Of a stretch of 64,000 nucleotides of DNA, positions 30,003 through 42,397 are shown piece after piece. The DNA lies in NCBI GenBank assembly GCA_947471745.1, contig CANJKZ010000774.1, positions 2,400,001-2,464,000 of the forward strand, written 5' to 3'. Position numbers and translations under genes: made by a program. Under the pieces are notes generated by a model. The model was not told the DNA's origin and made no database searches. It saw nothing but the letters and a program-made list of their open reading frames with translations. Origin of the DNA: Closterium sp. Naga37s-1. Its lineage: Eukaryota > Streptophyta > Zygnematophyceae > Desmidiales > Closteriaceae. Within the stretch, counting starts at the first letter, position 1; each line of letters opens with the position of its first letter.

Positions 30003-31229
30003 ATGGCTTCTCTCCGCGTTCTCGCATTCGATCATGAGGGTCGGCCGATCCAGTTTGACACGTGGCTTGACGACCTACAGCTGTACCTCATGAGCGACTC
30101 CCGGGACAGCGTTTCTTTGTTTGACATAGTGTCTGGCTCTGCTCCTTCCCCTCCTACCACAGCTGACAGTGCGACTCGCTCATAGTGGCTTACTCGCGAC
30201 GCTGCTGCCCGCTTAGCCATTCGCAACCACCTGCCGTTAGCTGAATGCGCTCACTTCGAACAGCACAGGACAGCACAGGCACTGTACGACGCTGCCGTCG
30301 CTCGCTACTCCTCGCCTGCCACTGCCGCTCTAGGCCGCCTGCTACTGCCCTACCTGTTCCCCGAGCTGTCCGCTTTTGCTACAGTAGAGGACCTGGTGTC
30401 CCACCTTCGCAGTAGTGACGCTCGCTACCACGCTGCCGCCCCAACTGAGTTCCTTGACAGGAACCAGCCCCCGATGTTCATCACTCTCTACTTTATAGTC
30501 ACCCGCCTCCCTGACTCTCTTCGCTCTATCAGGGACCACTTTCTCTCCCTCGACCCCACAGTCCTCACTATTGACCTCCTTGAGCAGCACCTCCTTGCAG
30601 CTGAGACTAGTGTAGTCGCTGTAGGTGCTGCTCGTGGCACTCCGCGCACACCCTTCTTTGAGGGGTGCTCCCCTTCCCCCCTTGCCCCCTCCTACGCTTC
30701 TGCTGCTGTTGTCGACGTCCCTGGTGCTGTGGACGTCGGGGCTGCTTCAACGAGTGCGAAGCGCCGCAGCGGCAAGGGCAAGGGGGGTAGGAGTGGTGGA
30801 GGTGGCAGCGGGAGTGGTAGTGGGGGCAGTGGTGGAGGTGGTGGAGGCAGTGGAGGTGGTGGCAGCAGTGGGAGTGGTGACGGGAGTGGGGGCTTTGGTG
30901 GCGGCGGTGGAGGCAGCGATGGGAGTGGCGGTAGTGGCGGTGGTGGGCATGGAGGCGGTCGGACTGGAGCTCGGGGTGGAGGCTCTGGAGGAGGCCAGAG
31001 GCAGCAGCAGCAGCTTCAGAGCGAGACCCAGTCGCCCCAGCAGCTTCGTGAGTGGTTGTTTCAGCGTGGGGCGTCTGGGGGTAGTGTTAGCTGCCCGTAT
31101 GTCATTCGCACGGGTGACCGTGCTGATCAGACATGCGGGAGGCCTCACACTCAGCGCCGCTGCTTCTCCCGCCTTGACGACGCTTGGCGTACTGAGTTTG
31201 GTGACGAGGTCGAGCGCCTCCGCTGGGCA
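30003..31229 (+). pseudogene. element H Gag (split from its pol by element G)
   Basis: MASLRVLAFDHEGRPIQFD, then LQLYLMSDSRDSVSLF, then TAG at 30183-30185 where other copies have Gln (ATRSQW). The frame continues with RLAIRNHLPLAECAHF, FITLYFIVTRLPDSL, FFEGCSPSPLAPSYAS, a Gly-Ser tract (~30780-30980) and the wide knuckle C-X13-C-X3-H-X4-C (~31090-31165). It is cut at 31229 (RW of the sequence before FDLDFD) by the 5' LTR of G. E shares the same TAG. Confidence 0.85.
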
Positions 31230-32028
31230 TGTTGGTGCAACCCTACGGTTTGAATTCGGCTTGTTGTCCATGTGCGTGCATGCGTGTGTGCATGGAATGG
31301 TATGAGGGCATGAGATAATATATATTTCAGGCTTATAATATTGTGTGAATGATGAGGCATGGTTTTGAATGTGTGTGTCAAGTCAATAGCGAGTTATCGC
31401 TAGTCGCGTGTCACATCGTTGTTTGCGTGTCGTGTGCGGTTTTCTATTTTGTCGTGTGTGGAACGTTCGGCGTGTCGCACGTGTGCGCAGCAGAATTCCA
31501 AGAACTCAAGGAATATTTTATCTTGAAGAACCAGAGCCCTGGTTTCAAGATTCAAGTGATTTCGAATCTCTCCAAAAGGGTAAACTTTAAGATAGTGAGA
31601 ATAGTTGCATTACTTTGTGTAGTGTAACATTTCTCTTGGTGTAGGCCCTTGTGGAGGGTAGTTTCGAGACCCTTCATGGTTGGGGACAGTGTGGCACTGT
31701 TCCACATCACTGTACCTCGGCTCTTGGGGTTTGTAGGAGCTGGGAGTCATTCCCAACTCGTAACTCTTCCTAATTTTGTGTTCTAAGTCTATAGTGGCCG
31801 CCATAGTGCCGTTCGTTCAAACCCACGTTGCGTCGTCAATTCTTGATGAAATCGTGTGATTCAACTTGCCTCGTGTAGGCGACATAAAGACGCTCCAGAT
31901 CTAATTCATAGCAAGTCATTTCAAGCTGTGAAAAGAACGCTATCAACGCTTGAAGCCGCTGTACAGAAATCCGACTGTGCACTCTATTTTTCGTTTTAGG
32001 CACATTCAAGGCTATTGTGACTATAACA
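31230..32028 (+). repeat. element G 5' LTR (799 bp)
   Basis: TGTTGGTGCAACC...GACTATAACA, followed by AG and the primer site. Its first ~500 bases match 36354-36856 and an inner part matches 37182-37580. Confidence 0.88.
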
Positions 32029-32030
32029 AG

Positions 32031-32043
32031 TGGTATCAGAGCC
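32031..32043 (+). other. element G primer-binding site
   Basis: TGGTATCAGAGCC, two bases after the LTR; initiator Met-tRNA type, as in K. Confidence 0.88.
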
Positions 32044-32062
32044 CCTTGGAGCAGTTTCGACA

Positions 32063-35000
32063 ATGGCTGGACCTGAGAAAAGGGGTGGCAGAGGTGGTGG
32101 TGGCAGTGGAGAAGCCCAAGCTCAAGGCCAACCCCGTGATTCAGCCATGGCGCCCATGCAACCAAGTCTTGGCCCACCTAGGGATGAGCCTAGGGTGTTT
32201 GGGCTTGACAAGTTCAATGGTGACAACTTTGCTGAATGGTCCTTCAAGATGGAGAACATCTTTGACCACTATGACCTGCTGGAGGTGATGGAAGGAACGA
32301 AGAAGCGCCCCGAGAACGACCCGGAGAAGAGCCCGTGGGTGCGGAAGGGCGCACAAGGCTATCTTCTACTTGGGCAAGCGTTGGGGAGCAGCCAAATCCG
32401 TCACATCAAGTCATTCCAGCGTGAACTAGAGAAGGGACCAAAGACATATGTGGCGCGATTACTTCAAGCTCCCTGATGGATGGACTCCTGCTCAAGGCCA
32501 AGAGGGTAGAGGAGCAGGAGGAGGGAGAGGAAGAGGCCGTGGAGGCCGTGGCGGTCGCGGAGGTGGAGCTGCAAACATGAAGAGTGCCGGTAACGAGAGC
32601 GAGTCGAGGGACGATCGCTTTCCGGGTCAATTCTTCTTCGTGGCCACGCAAGCACCGGCTGGTCCAGAGAAGGATGAAGGCTTTGAGGAGCCAGCAGCTA
32701 TGGGGAAGGTCACCCTACACTCCCTGGACTATTGGGTGATCGATAGCGGCGCTACCTATAGCATGACACCTCGTGCGGACTTGCTCATCGAACTTGAGCC
32801 GTCACCGGTGAAGCATGTGACATCGGCTTTGGGGCAGCGAGCAGAGGTGAAAGGCATGGGCAAGGCCATGTTCAAGGGTGCTGATGGGAAGATGGTGGGC
32901 CTCAAGAACGTGCTTTGGGTGCCCAACCTTGCTGCCAACCTTATTTCCGTGCGGCGGTTGCAAAAGGCCGGCATGGACACGAGCTCGAAGGGAGCTAAGA
33001 CCTACACCGCGAGGTTTGGCGAATGGATTCTTTGGGACCTTCACGAGGATAGGGATCTCTACAACGAGATGTGGCGGATCCCTGTGGTCCCCATGCCTAA
33101 GGAGAGGCAAGTGACAGCAAGCATCAGCACCAAGGGTGAAGCGGTTGGTAGCGGCGATGGCGCGAATGGTCGCGCTAAGGAGATTAAGTCCAAGAAGTGC
33201 AATCTTGGAGGGACCAGCAAGCTCGGTGAACATGAGGATAGTGGTTCAGCATCCAAGAAGCAGCACAAGGATGAGGAGAACCCCAAGGCAGCAGCGGAGG
33301 AGGAGTACAAAGAGAACATGTGGGGCACTATTGCGAGTGCGGCATTCTCCAATCCGACTTCGGCTACCGGGGAGTGTGATTGGCTCACCTTGCATCGGCG
33401 AATGGGGCATGTGGCCCTGCCCATCTTGCAGCAGCTAGTGAAGAATGAGATGGTTGCTGGCATACGTGTGAAGGGGGAGCCCGATGAGGTACTTGGCTGC
33501 CCGACGTGCATGCAAGCCAAGTTCACCCGTTACCCGTTCTCTAGTTCGGAGGCAACGGCTAAGGCACCACTTGATGAGGTGGTGATGGACGTGGTGGGCC
33601 CCCTGAAGCTTGGAGCTGCTGGAGCTGAGTACTTTCTCACCATAGTGGACGTCTACACTCGCATGACTTGGGTGTAAGTGCTGTCCAAGAAGAGCGACGT
33701 GGCTGAAACGGTGAAGACCGATTGGTTGCCGATGGTGGAGCGGCAACAAGACCGGTTAGTGAATGCAATTCGCACCGATTGAGGGGGAGAGTTCCTGAGC
33801 AAGGAGTTCTCATTGTGGCTGAATAAGAATGGCATAAGGCACTCCCTTACCATGCCATACTCCCGTGTAATGAACGGCATCGCCGAGCGAGCGAACCGGA
33901 CAATCACGGAGACAGCGCGCGGGTTGCTCATTGAAGCCGAGCTACCCGACTATTTCTGGCCTGATGCGGTGCGGAGTGCGTGTGTGGCCAAGAACAGAGC
34001 TTTGAATCATGTGGAAGCAGACAAATGGGTGCCCTATGTGGAGTGGATTGGAAGGAAGCCAAAGGTGGATATGCTTCGGGTGTTCGGGTGCATGTGCATG
34101 GCGCTCGTGCCTAAGCATCTTCAGCACAATAAGCTTGGTGCCAAGGCAATATGGGCTGTGCACTTGGGCATGGCTCAAAACAACAAGGGGTGGCTTCTTT
34201 GGGACCCATTCACCAAGAAAACTTTGGTGAGCAGGGACTGCAAATTCATGGAGAACCTGATGTATAAGGATTGGAAGGCGGAGAATGAGGCAAAGATAGG
34301 CGTGCGGTTTGGGGAGGTGAAGAGTTCCGGTTTGGAGCATGTGGAGCTGCCCTTGGAGCTGAGAAGCAGCAGCACCACCACAAGGCAATCTTCCCTTGTG
34401 AATGGGGGAGAGGAGGCCAAGGATGTAGAGGAAGAAGAGGAGGAGGTGCAGCAAGTGAGCGAGCGTGCACCGACACTTCCTTCTCGCACTACGAGTGCTC
34501 CACGGATCCGAGTCACTCTGCAGCAACGCCAAGGCCTTCATGTCCCTGCAGCTGAGGAGGAAGGAAGGGGCAAGAGGAGAATTCAAGCTCCTAATAGGCT
34601 GACCTATGATGCATTGGGAAAGCCAGCCAAGTCAGCTCTGGCCGGAGCGGCACTTATAGTTGGAGATGACGAGGAGAGTGACTACGACAAGTGTGCCTTC
34701 GCGTTCTTCTCTCCGGTGGAGATGCCGGGGGAACCAACAACTCTCAAGGAGGCCTTGGAGAGTAGTGATGCTGAGGAATGGAAGAAGGCAATGGAGAGTG
34801 AGTTGAAGAGCATTGAGGAGAACGGCACGTGGGAATTGGTGGAGCTACCGAAGGGGCGTAAGGCGATTACGTCCAAGTGGCTCTTCAAGATCAAGTCCGA
34901 CGCCGATGGCAAAATCGAGCGCTACAAGTCTAGGCTTGTGGCAAAGGGGTACCAGCAGAAGGAGAATGTGGACTATAAGGAGTTGTTTGCTCCTGTGGTG

Positions 35001-36314
35001 AAGCCGACGACGCTGCGAACTCTACTCGCGGGAGTTGCCATCAAAGGATGGGTGGTGAAACAAATGGATGTCACAACGGCATTCCTCAACGGCGTCCTTG
35101 AGGAAAAGATTTTTATGGCGCAGCCAGAGGGGTTTGATGATGGTAGTGGCAGAGTTTTGAGGTTGAAGAAGGCCCTTTATGGACTGAAGCAGGCCCCTAG
35201 GCAGTGGTACTTGAAGCTGCGAGGAGTTTTGGAGGAGATCGGCTTCACTCCCTCAACGGCCGATCACTCATTGTTAATGCTTGGCGAGGGGGAGCAGAGG
35301 AGCTTCATGGTTGTGTACGTGGATGACATACTAATTTTCTCACCCTCCTTTGATCTTGTGAAGGAGGTGATGCTGAAGCTTCAAGACAAGTTCAAGTGCA
35401 AGGCCCTTGGTGACGTGAGCTTCTACCTTGGGCTCCACATCGCACGAGATGTGGAGAAGCGGTACATGCGGGTGCATCAACGGAAGTACCTGGAGGAATT
35501 GGCTGCCAACTTTGGGCAGAGTGAAGGCCATGTGGCTATACCTTTTCCCTCTGGGTTCAAGTGTGTGAAGGGACCAGAGGAGGAGAGCGTTGGTGAAGAG
35601 GAGAGACGCCGTTTTCACTCGTTGGTGGGCAGCCTCATGTACGCGGCAATAAACACCAGACCGGACGTCGCCTTTGCAACCGGACAAATGGCTAGGGTTG
35701 TTCAATGTCCTAATGAGGAGCAGGTAGCTGCTGGAATGAGGGTGGTCAAGTATCTTGGCCAAACAGCGACGGTTGGGCTGCAATACTCGGCGGCGGCGCA
35801 AAGGCGCCAAAAGGGCGCGGATGGTGTTGAACCCGGGCGTTTGTTCCTCACTGCACTCTCGGATGCTTTTTATGCATCAGAACCAGAGGACATGACAAGT
35901 GTTGGGGGATTCATTTGCTGTGTTGGTGGAGGCCCAACTGCTTGGGAGAACAAGAAGCAGGTGGATCAAGCATTGAGCTCGGTGGAGTCCGAGTACATGG
36001 CACTCTTCCGTGCCGTACGGGAGATTGTGTGGCAGCGGCGTTTGTTGGCTGAATTGGGGGAGGAGCAGCAAGGACCTACCCCACTCTACTGTGATAGCCA
36101 GGGTGTCATTGCTCTTGCTAAGAACCCTGTGTTGCATGGCCTCACCAAGCACATGAGGGTGAAGTGGCATTGGACGAGGAGCATGGTGGCCGCGGGTGAA
36201 GTTGAGTTGCGCTGTATAAAGACGACGGGGCAACCAGCTGACATGATGACCAAGAGGCTGGTGGAGCAGCAGCATTGGAAGTGTTGCAAGCTGGCTGGGA
36301 TGGCTCTGAATTGA
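32063..36314 (+). pseudogene. Ty1/copia Gag-Pol polyprotein with internal deletion and stops (element G)
   Basis: ATG at 32063 starts Gag (FGLDKFNGDNFAEWSFKME). After ELEKGPK a deletion removes the Gag core and most of the knuckle, and the frame shifts: the first frame stops at 32476 and the second resumes at DYFKLPDGW. Downstream one frame runs to TGA at 36314 with protease WVIDSGATYSM, integrase HHCC (LHRRMGHVALP, CPTCMQAK), DVVGPL, TAA at 33675-33677, TGA at 33779-33781 (CGA of DRGGEF mutated), then NGIAERANR, RT (KQMDVTTAFLNG, YVDDILIFSP) and RNase H (SVESEYMALF, CDSQGVIALAKN). Apart from two stops and the gag deletion, pol is well kept. Confidence 0.9.
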
Positions 36315-36342
36315 TAGAGCAAGTTCCTAAGGCCAACAATCC

Positions 36343-36353
36343 GAGGGGGAGTT
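36343..36353 (+). other. element G polypurine tract
   Basis: GAGGGGGAGTT directly before the 3' LTR; same motif as in K. Confidence 0.8.
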
Positions 36354-37580
36354 TGTTGGTGCAACCCTACGGTTTGCATTCGGCATGTTGTCCGTGTGCG
36401 TGCATGTGTGTGTGCATGGAATGGTATGAGGGCATGAGATAATATATATTTCATGCTTATAATAGTTTGTGAATGATGAGGCATGATTTTGAATGTGAGT
36501 GTCGAGTCAATAGCGAGTTATCGCTAGTCGCAGTGTCACGTCGTTGTTTGCGTGTCGTGTGCGGTTTTCTATTTTGTCATGTGTGGAACGTTCGGCGTGT
36601 CGCAGGTGTGCGCAGCAGAATTCCAAGAACTCAAGGAAGATTTTATCTTGAAGAACCAGAGCCTTGGTTTCAAGATTCAAGTGATTTCGAAGCTCTCCAA
36701 AATGGTAAACTTTAAGATAGTGAGAATAGTTGCATTACTTTGTATAGTGTAACATTTCTCTTGGTGAAGGCCCTTGTGGAGGGTAACTTCGAGACCCTTC
36801 GTGGTTGGGGACAGTGTGGCACTGTTCCACTCACTGTACCTCGGCTCTTGGGGTTTGCTGCTGAGGCCTTGCACACCTTCACACTTGACTCAGGTGCCTC
36901 ACGCTATTTCTTTCGCGAAACTCATCTCTCACTCCACCTGCCGGTCCGGCTGGCCCCTCCGGGGGCCCAGTCATTGCCCGTGCCTCCACTGTTCTCCCGT
37001 GTCCGGCGGTTCCATCTAGCTCCCTGTCTGGTCTTCACCTCCCCTTGTTCGCTACGAACTTGGTGAGTACAGCTGCCCTCCAGGATGCAATTGTCACTAC
37101 CACCACTCCTGGGGGTCAGCGTGTGTCGATCTGCATATGTGCCCGGACGGGCCGTCACCTGGCCACGTTCACTCGTCGGCCATGATTTTGAATGTGAGTG
37201 TCGAGTCAATAGCGAGTTATCGCTAGTCGCGTGTCACGTCGTTGTTTGCGTGTCGTGTGCGGTTTTCTATTTTGTCATGTGTGGAACGTTCGGCGTGTCG
37301 CAGGTGTGCGCAGCAGAATTCCAAGAACTCAAGGAAGATTTTATCTTGAAGAACCAGAGCCTTGGTTTCAAGATTCAAGTGATTTCGAAGCTCTCCAAAA
37401 TGGTAAACTTTAAGATAGTGAGAATAGTTGCATTACTTTGTATAGTGTAACATTTCTCTTGGTGAAGGCCCTTGTGGAGGGTAACTTCGAGACCCTTCGT
37501 GGTTGGGGACAGTGTGGCACTGTTCCACATCACTGTACCTCGGCTCTTGGGGTTTGTAGGAGCTGGGAGTCATTCCCAAC
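36354..37580 (+). repeat. element G 3' LTR, rearranged with an interposed duplicate of H
   Basis: 36354-36856 equals the first ~500 bases of the 5' LTR. 36857-37181 is then a copy of H protease sequence (AEALHTFTLDSGAS onward, with internal small deletions) that also exists at ~37680-38020. 37182-37580 repeats the LTR from ATTTTGAATGTGAGTG to CATTCCCAAC. The order LTR part, H part, LTR part, H part indicates a tandem duplication across the LTR-H junction followed by a deletion. Confidence 0.8.
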
Positions 37581-39813
37581 TGGAGTTGCTATCTTTAACC
37601 TAGACTTTGATGTTATTCAAATGTATAGAAGCTGCTGCTCTAGGTCCTAGTGAGTCTGTCCTCCGTGGTACTGTGCCTGCTGAGGCCTTGCACACCTTCA
37701 CACTTGACTCAGGTGCCTCACGCTATTTCTTTCGCGACAGCACCACCCTCACTCATCTCTCTGCACCTGTACCGGTCCGGCTGGCTGACCCCTCCGGGGG
37801 CCCAGTCATTGCCCGTGCCTCCACTGTTCTCCCGTGTCCGGCGGTTCCATCTAGCTCCCTGTCTGGTCTTCACCTCCCCTTGTTCGCTACGAACTTGGTG
37901 AGTACAGCTGCCCTCCAGGATGCAATTGTCACTACCACCACTCCTGGGGGTCAGCGTGTGTCGATCTGCATATGTGCCCGGACGGGCCGTCACCTGGCCA
38001 CGTTCACTCGTCGGCCAGGGTCGACTCTGTACGCACTGGCTACTGAGCCTACTCAGGTAGCTGCGTCAGCCCAGGTGTCCGCGTCAGTTCATGTAGCACC
38101 CCCTTGCTCGTGTCGCCTCCTGTCGCACCAGACTCTTCTGTGGCACCACCGCCCTGGTCACTCTTCTCTGCCACGCCTTCGTGGCATGCACTCTCGCCTC
38201 CTTGTCTCTGGTCTCCCCAGGTCTCTGCCTCCCCTCCCACCCTCGCCTGCTCCGCCCTGCCTTCCTTGCGTCGAGGGGCGGCAGCTCGCCGCTCCTCACT
38301 CCTCCTCGTTCCCCCCGACGACTGCTCCCCTGCAGACTCTCCACATGGATGTGTGGGGCCCCGCCCGCGTCACTGGACATGGCCGCGAGCGCTACTTTCT
38401 GCTGGTCGTTTACGACTACACGCGGTACACCACGGTCTTCCCCTTGCGCAGCAAGGGTCAGGTCGTTCATGTCTTGATCCCTAGGATTCGTACAGTACGT
38501 CTCCAGCTCCGCGAGCGGTTCCAGCAGGACCTTCCTGTCATGCGTCTGCACTCTGACAGAGGTGGTGAGTTCTCCTCCGACCTCCTGCAGGACTTTTGTC
38601 GTGGGGGGGCATTCTCCAGTCGTTCACGCTTCCGGATTCCCCTCAGCAAAATGGGATTGCTGAGCGCCGCATTGGCTTAGTCATGGAGGTCGCTCGTACC
38701 TCCATGATCCATGCGGCTGCTCCCCATTTTCTGTGGTCGTTTGCGGTCCGGTATGCTGCGCATCAGCTCAACCTCTGGCCACGTGTCTCCTTGCCGGAGA
38801 CCTCGCCCACACTGCGTTGGACGGGGAAGGTTGGCGATGCGTCGGTGTTCCGGGTCTAGGCTTCTCATGCCTTTGTCCACAATACATCCGCGGACAAGCT
38901 CTCCGTCCGCGCCATTCCTTGCGTCTTCCTTGGCTTTGTCCCTGACGCGCCTGGCTGGCAGTTTTACCACCCTACCTCGCGCCGTGTCCTGCTCTCTCAG
39001 GGCGTCTCGTTTGACGAGTCGATTTCCTTTTACCGTCTCTTCCCCTACCGCTCTGCCCCTCTCCCTCCCCCGCCGCTCTCCCTTGCTCCAGGTCCCCCTC
39101 CGATAGACCCCCTCCCTCCTCAGGGTCCTGCTCCCTCAGGTGTCTCTCAGGTAGACCCACCCCCTGGTGCTGTGCCTGGTGAGGTAGCTGTAGACTCAGG
39201 TGTTGCTAGAGATACTGCGTCTGGGGGTGCAGAGCCTGGGGGTGCTGAGACTGGGGGTGCTGAGCCTGGGGTTGCTGAGACTGGGGGTGCTGAGCCTAGG
39301 GGTGCTGAGACTGGGGGTGCTGAGCCTGGGGGTGCTGAGCCTGGGGGTGCTGAGCCTGAGGGTGCGGGGTCTGGGGGTGCTGAGCCTGGGGGTGCGGAGC
39401 CTGTGGGTGCGGAGTCTGGGGGTGCTGAGCCCAGAGGGACTGCTTCTTCTGGGGGTCCTGCGGGTGTCTCGCCCCGGCTGTCTCCCCGGCCGGAGCCGCT
39501 CTCTCCGCAGCAGCTGCGCGAGTAGCTTATTCGTCGCGCCCGCCTTCGGAGTGGAGCTGCAGGAGCTGGTGACTCTGCTGCTGGAGACGCTGGAGCTGGA
39601 GGTGCTGCGGATGCTGGTGTTTCTGCTGGAACTGGAGGTCCCGGAGGTGTTGGTCCTACTTGTCCTAGAGGTGCTCGTACTGGAGGTACTGGAGCTGCTG
39701 GGGTTGGTGTTGCTGGAGGTGCTGGAGCTGGAGGTGCTGCAGGCGTTGGAGCTGGAGGTGCTGCAGGAGTTGGAGCTGGAGGCGCGGGTGCTGGTGCTGC
39801 TGGAGGTACTGGA
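37581..39813 (+). pseudogene. element H protease, integrase and linker
   Basis: Continues H after G with FNLDFDVIQ, then a ~70-base deletion shared with E (FDVIQ joined to IEAAALG). Protease LDSGASRYFF is kept, as are the HHCC region (LLWHHRPGHSS, CLPCVEG), HMDVWGP and HSDRGGEF. One G is missing at about 38602-38608, moving NGIAERR to another frame. TAG codons at 38857-38859 and 39523-39525 replace Trp codons. The linker is a GGAEP/GGAET array (39200-39420) and Gly/Ala repeats, cut at about 39813. Copy 1 of this segment is 1-1778. Confidence 0.85.
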
Positions 39814-42192
39814 CATTTAAAATAGGCATATTCAAATTAAGCACATAATCTCCAGGTGTTCCCTCTTATAAGCACCCATCCACCCTATACAAGAAAACAC
39901 TAGCTCCAAACCAAAGCAGCATCATCACTAGCTAAAACAACTAATAACAAAGGAGGACATATCCCTTCTTGAGTAGGTTCGATAGAACTTCTCAATCACA
40001 GGTGGGCCCTGGAGCACGAATCTAAGGCTGAGAAGGGCAAGGAAGGGAGCAGATCAGACCAGCAAATGTGCACACAGAGGTGAGATGGTCTACCCTGAAC
40101 TGGAAGGAGATCTGGCATATGTGATGGACAATCCGAGAGCGGCAAACCAGGGTCACTGGATGTATCCGGGCATGTGAGCGGCACACAAGATCACATGGCA
40201 TGTGAGAGCGACAGAACGAAACAAGGAAAGGGATATACACATGACAACCACAGTGCTCATGGCCCGTACCCCATGTGTGTGACATACCGATTGCGACGCG
40301 TCAGGACAGGGATACATCTGCAAAACATAGCGAGCGCAATTCGCGGCAACGCTCGGATTATTCGGGTACATTGAGTAGCACGTTCAAACTTTCCGCGCGC
40401 GCTCCGACTGGCATGAGGGAGCTGGTGGTAAGGGGGACCACCCAGTGAGGCAGGAGGAACGATAGGAGATTTGAGGAGCTTGGGTAAGGAATTTTCTCAG
40501 CCTTTGCTGGACGAAACACGACAGCAAGACATGAAATGTCTCGTTGCTGCTGGAAAGTGATGGCCGCTGCCTCGCTATCATCCCATGTGTAACACCTCGC
40601 TACCCACTGGGTCAAAACGAGGGTTATGTTTGAGGCGCAGCGGAGGCAAGCAACCCTTACGTGTAAGCCCCACAGGCGTTACACCATGTCACGGCACGCA
40701 GCGAATCCGCGTGGAAAAGGCACGGACATCTGGAGAAAAAATAGCACTCTGGAAAGCCGGCAAGAATGCACAGAGGGGGACCGGCAGAGGACCTGCCAGG
40801 TACAAGTAGACCGGCTCCCATCATCTTACCATCGGCGAATGACTCAATGAGCTTGCGATGGCGCTGCGCCTCGCGCGGCACTTCGTTGAGCAGGGCAGTA
40901 CTCGCCGCGTTTTCTGCTGTCACGACGCCGCCTGTCGCCTCCGCGCTCGTTGCTGGTAGGGGCAGAGTGAGGAGGAAGGAATCACGAGTCAGGCAGAGCG
41001 AGGCTCAATTTCTGCAAGCATGTGCAGAGCAGTGTCGTGCAATAGGAACAAGTGCCACGATGGTTTCAGGCAAGAACCAAATCCGCTCTTGACCGCCTTG
41101 CATATGGAAAAAAACAAACAAACAAACAAACAAAACAAACCGAGTGATGTGTTAAATCGCAATGAACTACGGTATATGTGGTATGTGGGAGCGCGTGGGC
41201 TTCAGTGGAGGAGAGAGTAATGCAACATGGAGTGAGGGCGCTATTCATAAGCGCGGCGCCAGGGATTCGATCACAGGGCCTCGGCTTAGGTTTCGCGATG
41301 GCACGCAAGTAATACGGGCCGTACCTTGCGCGAAAGAGAGCGCCAGAATTGCAGCGAGGAAAATCGCGATGCCGACGGAGAGAATGGCGCGAGCCATGGC
41401 GTTGTAGCGTGATGGAATAGCTGGGAGAGATTGAGAACTAAGATTGAAAATATGAATTGAGGCTGATGGTTAGAGCATATTTAGCGGCAGTTTTTTATAG
41501 ACGGGATGAGTCCATAAGAATGGATCAAGAATAACAAGAGCACGACATCGAGGGGCGTCTGCCGTGAAATGCGCGAGAGTACCCGCAAAATGACTCTGGT
41601 TGTGCTGCTGAATGTGAATGATGGAATTTCTGAGTAAACTTGCAATAATGCAATTTGCAAGCTGCCTGGTGTTAGAACCGGTGACACGTTGACTCTGCGT
41701 TGGGCTGCTGAAGAGTGTGAAAATGCAGTTTCCGGGCTGCCCGGTGTTAAGATTTGTGACGCGTTCAAAGTGGAGATGGAGGAACGAGGGCTCAAATTTG
41801 ATCCTCACCTTTCGAGAATGATCTGATCTGTGACCCACAAAGCCAGCTCAATTTTTCATTATTCTTCCTTACCGCGTACACAGGAGCTTCATTGGCTACC
41901 GCAGATGGCGGTGGAATTGGAAGAACAGGCGATTTGCCACTGTTACAGTAAGAGATCATTCATTACTCGCAAGAATGAACGGGATGGTAAGTTTGGTGTC
42001 TCTTGATATTTGATACAGAAATGGGCACTTTTGATTTCTCTCCTAAGTCTGATGTGTTTATTTCACCGTACTAACATGATGAAATTGTGTGTAATTCCTG
42101 CAACCAAATTGAACCCCAACCTCCAAGAAACATGTACGAGAAATAATTTGAGCATAGATTCACAATGCATTCCCAACAGCTGTCAGAATAAC
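39814..42192. other. lower-GC island, copy 2
   Basis: Equals 1779-4156 at offset 38,036. It has the same putative exons, AAAC-type repeat (~41105-41136) and 78-base imperfect direct repeat. One mismatch was seen near its right end (42140). Apart from the candidate gene no feature is recognised. Confidence 0.6.
40288..41397 (-). CDS. putative intron-containing gene fragment, secreted protein (copy 2)
   Basis: ATG at 41397-41395, signal peptide exon 41325-41397, exon 2 at 40830-40952 (donor G|GTAAG, acceptor CCCCTACCAG), and a possible further exon ending at 40288. All are identical to the copy at 2252-3361, so coding conservation between the copies says nothing about selection. Product not recognised. 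Confidence 0.4.
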
Positions 42193-42397
42193 GAACAAGT
42201 GGTCATAAGACTAGTCAGGAAAAACAAAGCAAGCTCAGGGTGGATCACAAAGTCACCACACACCCCGAGCACAAGCAAAGGGACACAAGTCCAGTTCACA
42301 TGCAGGGATATATAAAAGAGAACAATCAGTACAGTGATCATACCCTAGCAAGTGTAAGCATGCAGGTATATATATGTATATCACATTACAGGCAAAG
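42193..42397 (-). other. element C 3' UTR, truncated
   Basis: Matches the conserved 3' UTR of A and E, including a TATATAA-like motif, but lacks the last ~20 bases and the polypurine tract. The junction reads GTCAGAATAACGAACAAGTGG. Confidence 0.65.

Larger units (their letters stand above)
31230..37580 (+). mobile_element. element G: degraded long-LTR Copia retrotransposon
   Basis: 5' LTR 31230-32028, primer site TGGTATCAGAGCC at 32031, gag-pol remnant, polypurine tract 36343-36353, and a rearranged, truncated 3' LTR from 36354. It sits between the Gag and protease parts of H. About 14 bp of H (seen in E as GACCTGTTTCGGGC) were lost at the right border, so the target duplication is not visible. 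It is related to K (same primer and polypurine motifs, KLPDGW after the knuckle). Confidence 0.88.
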
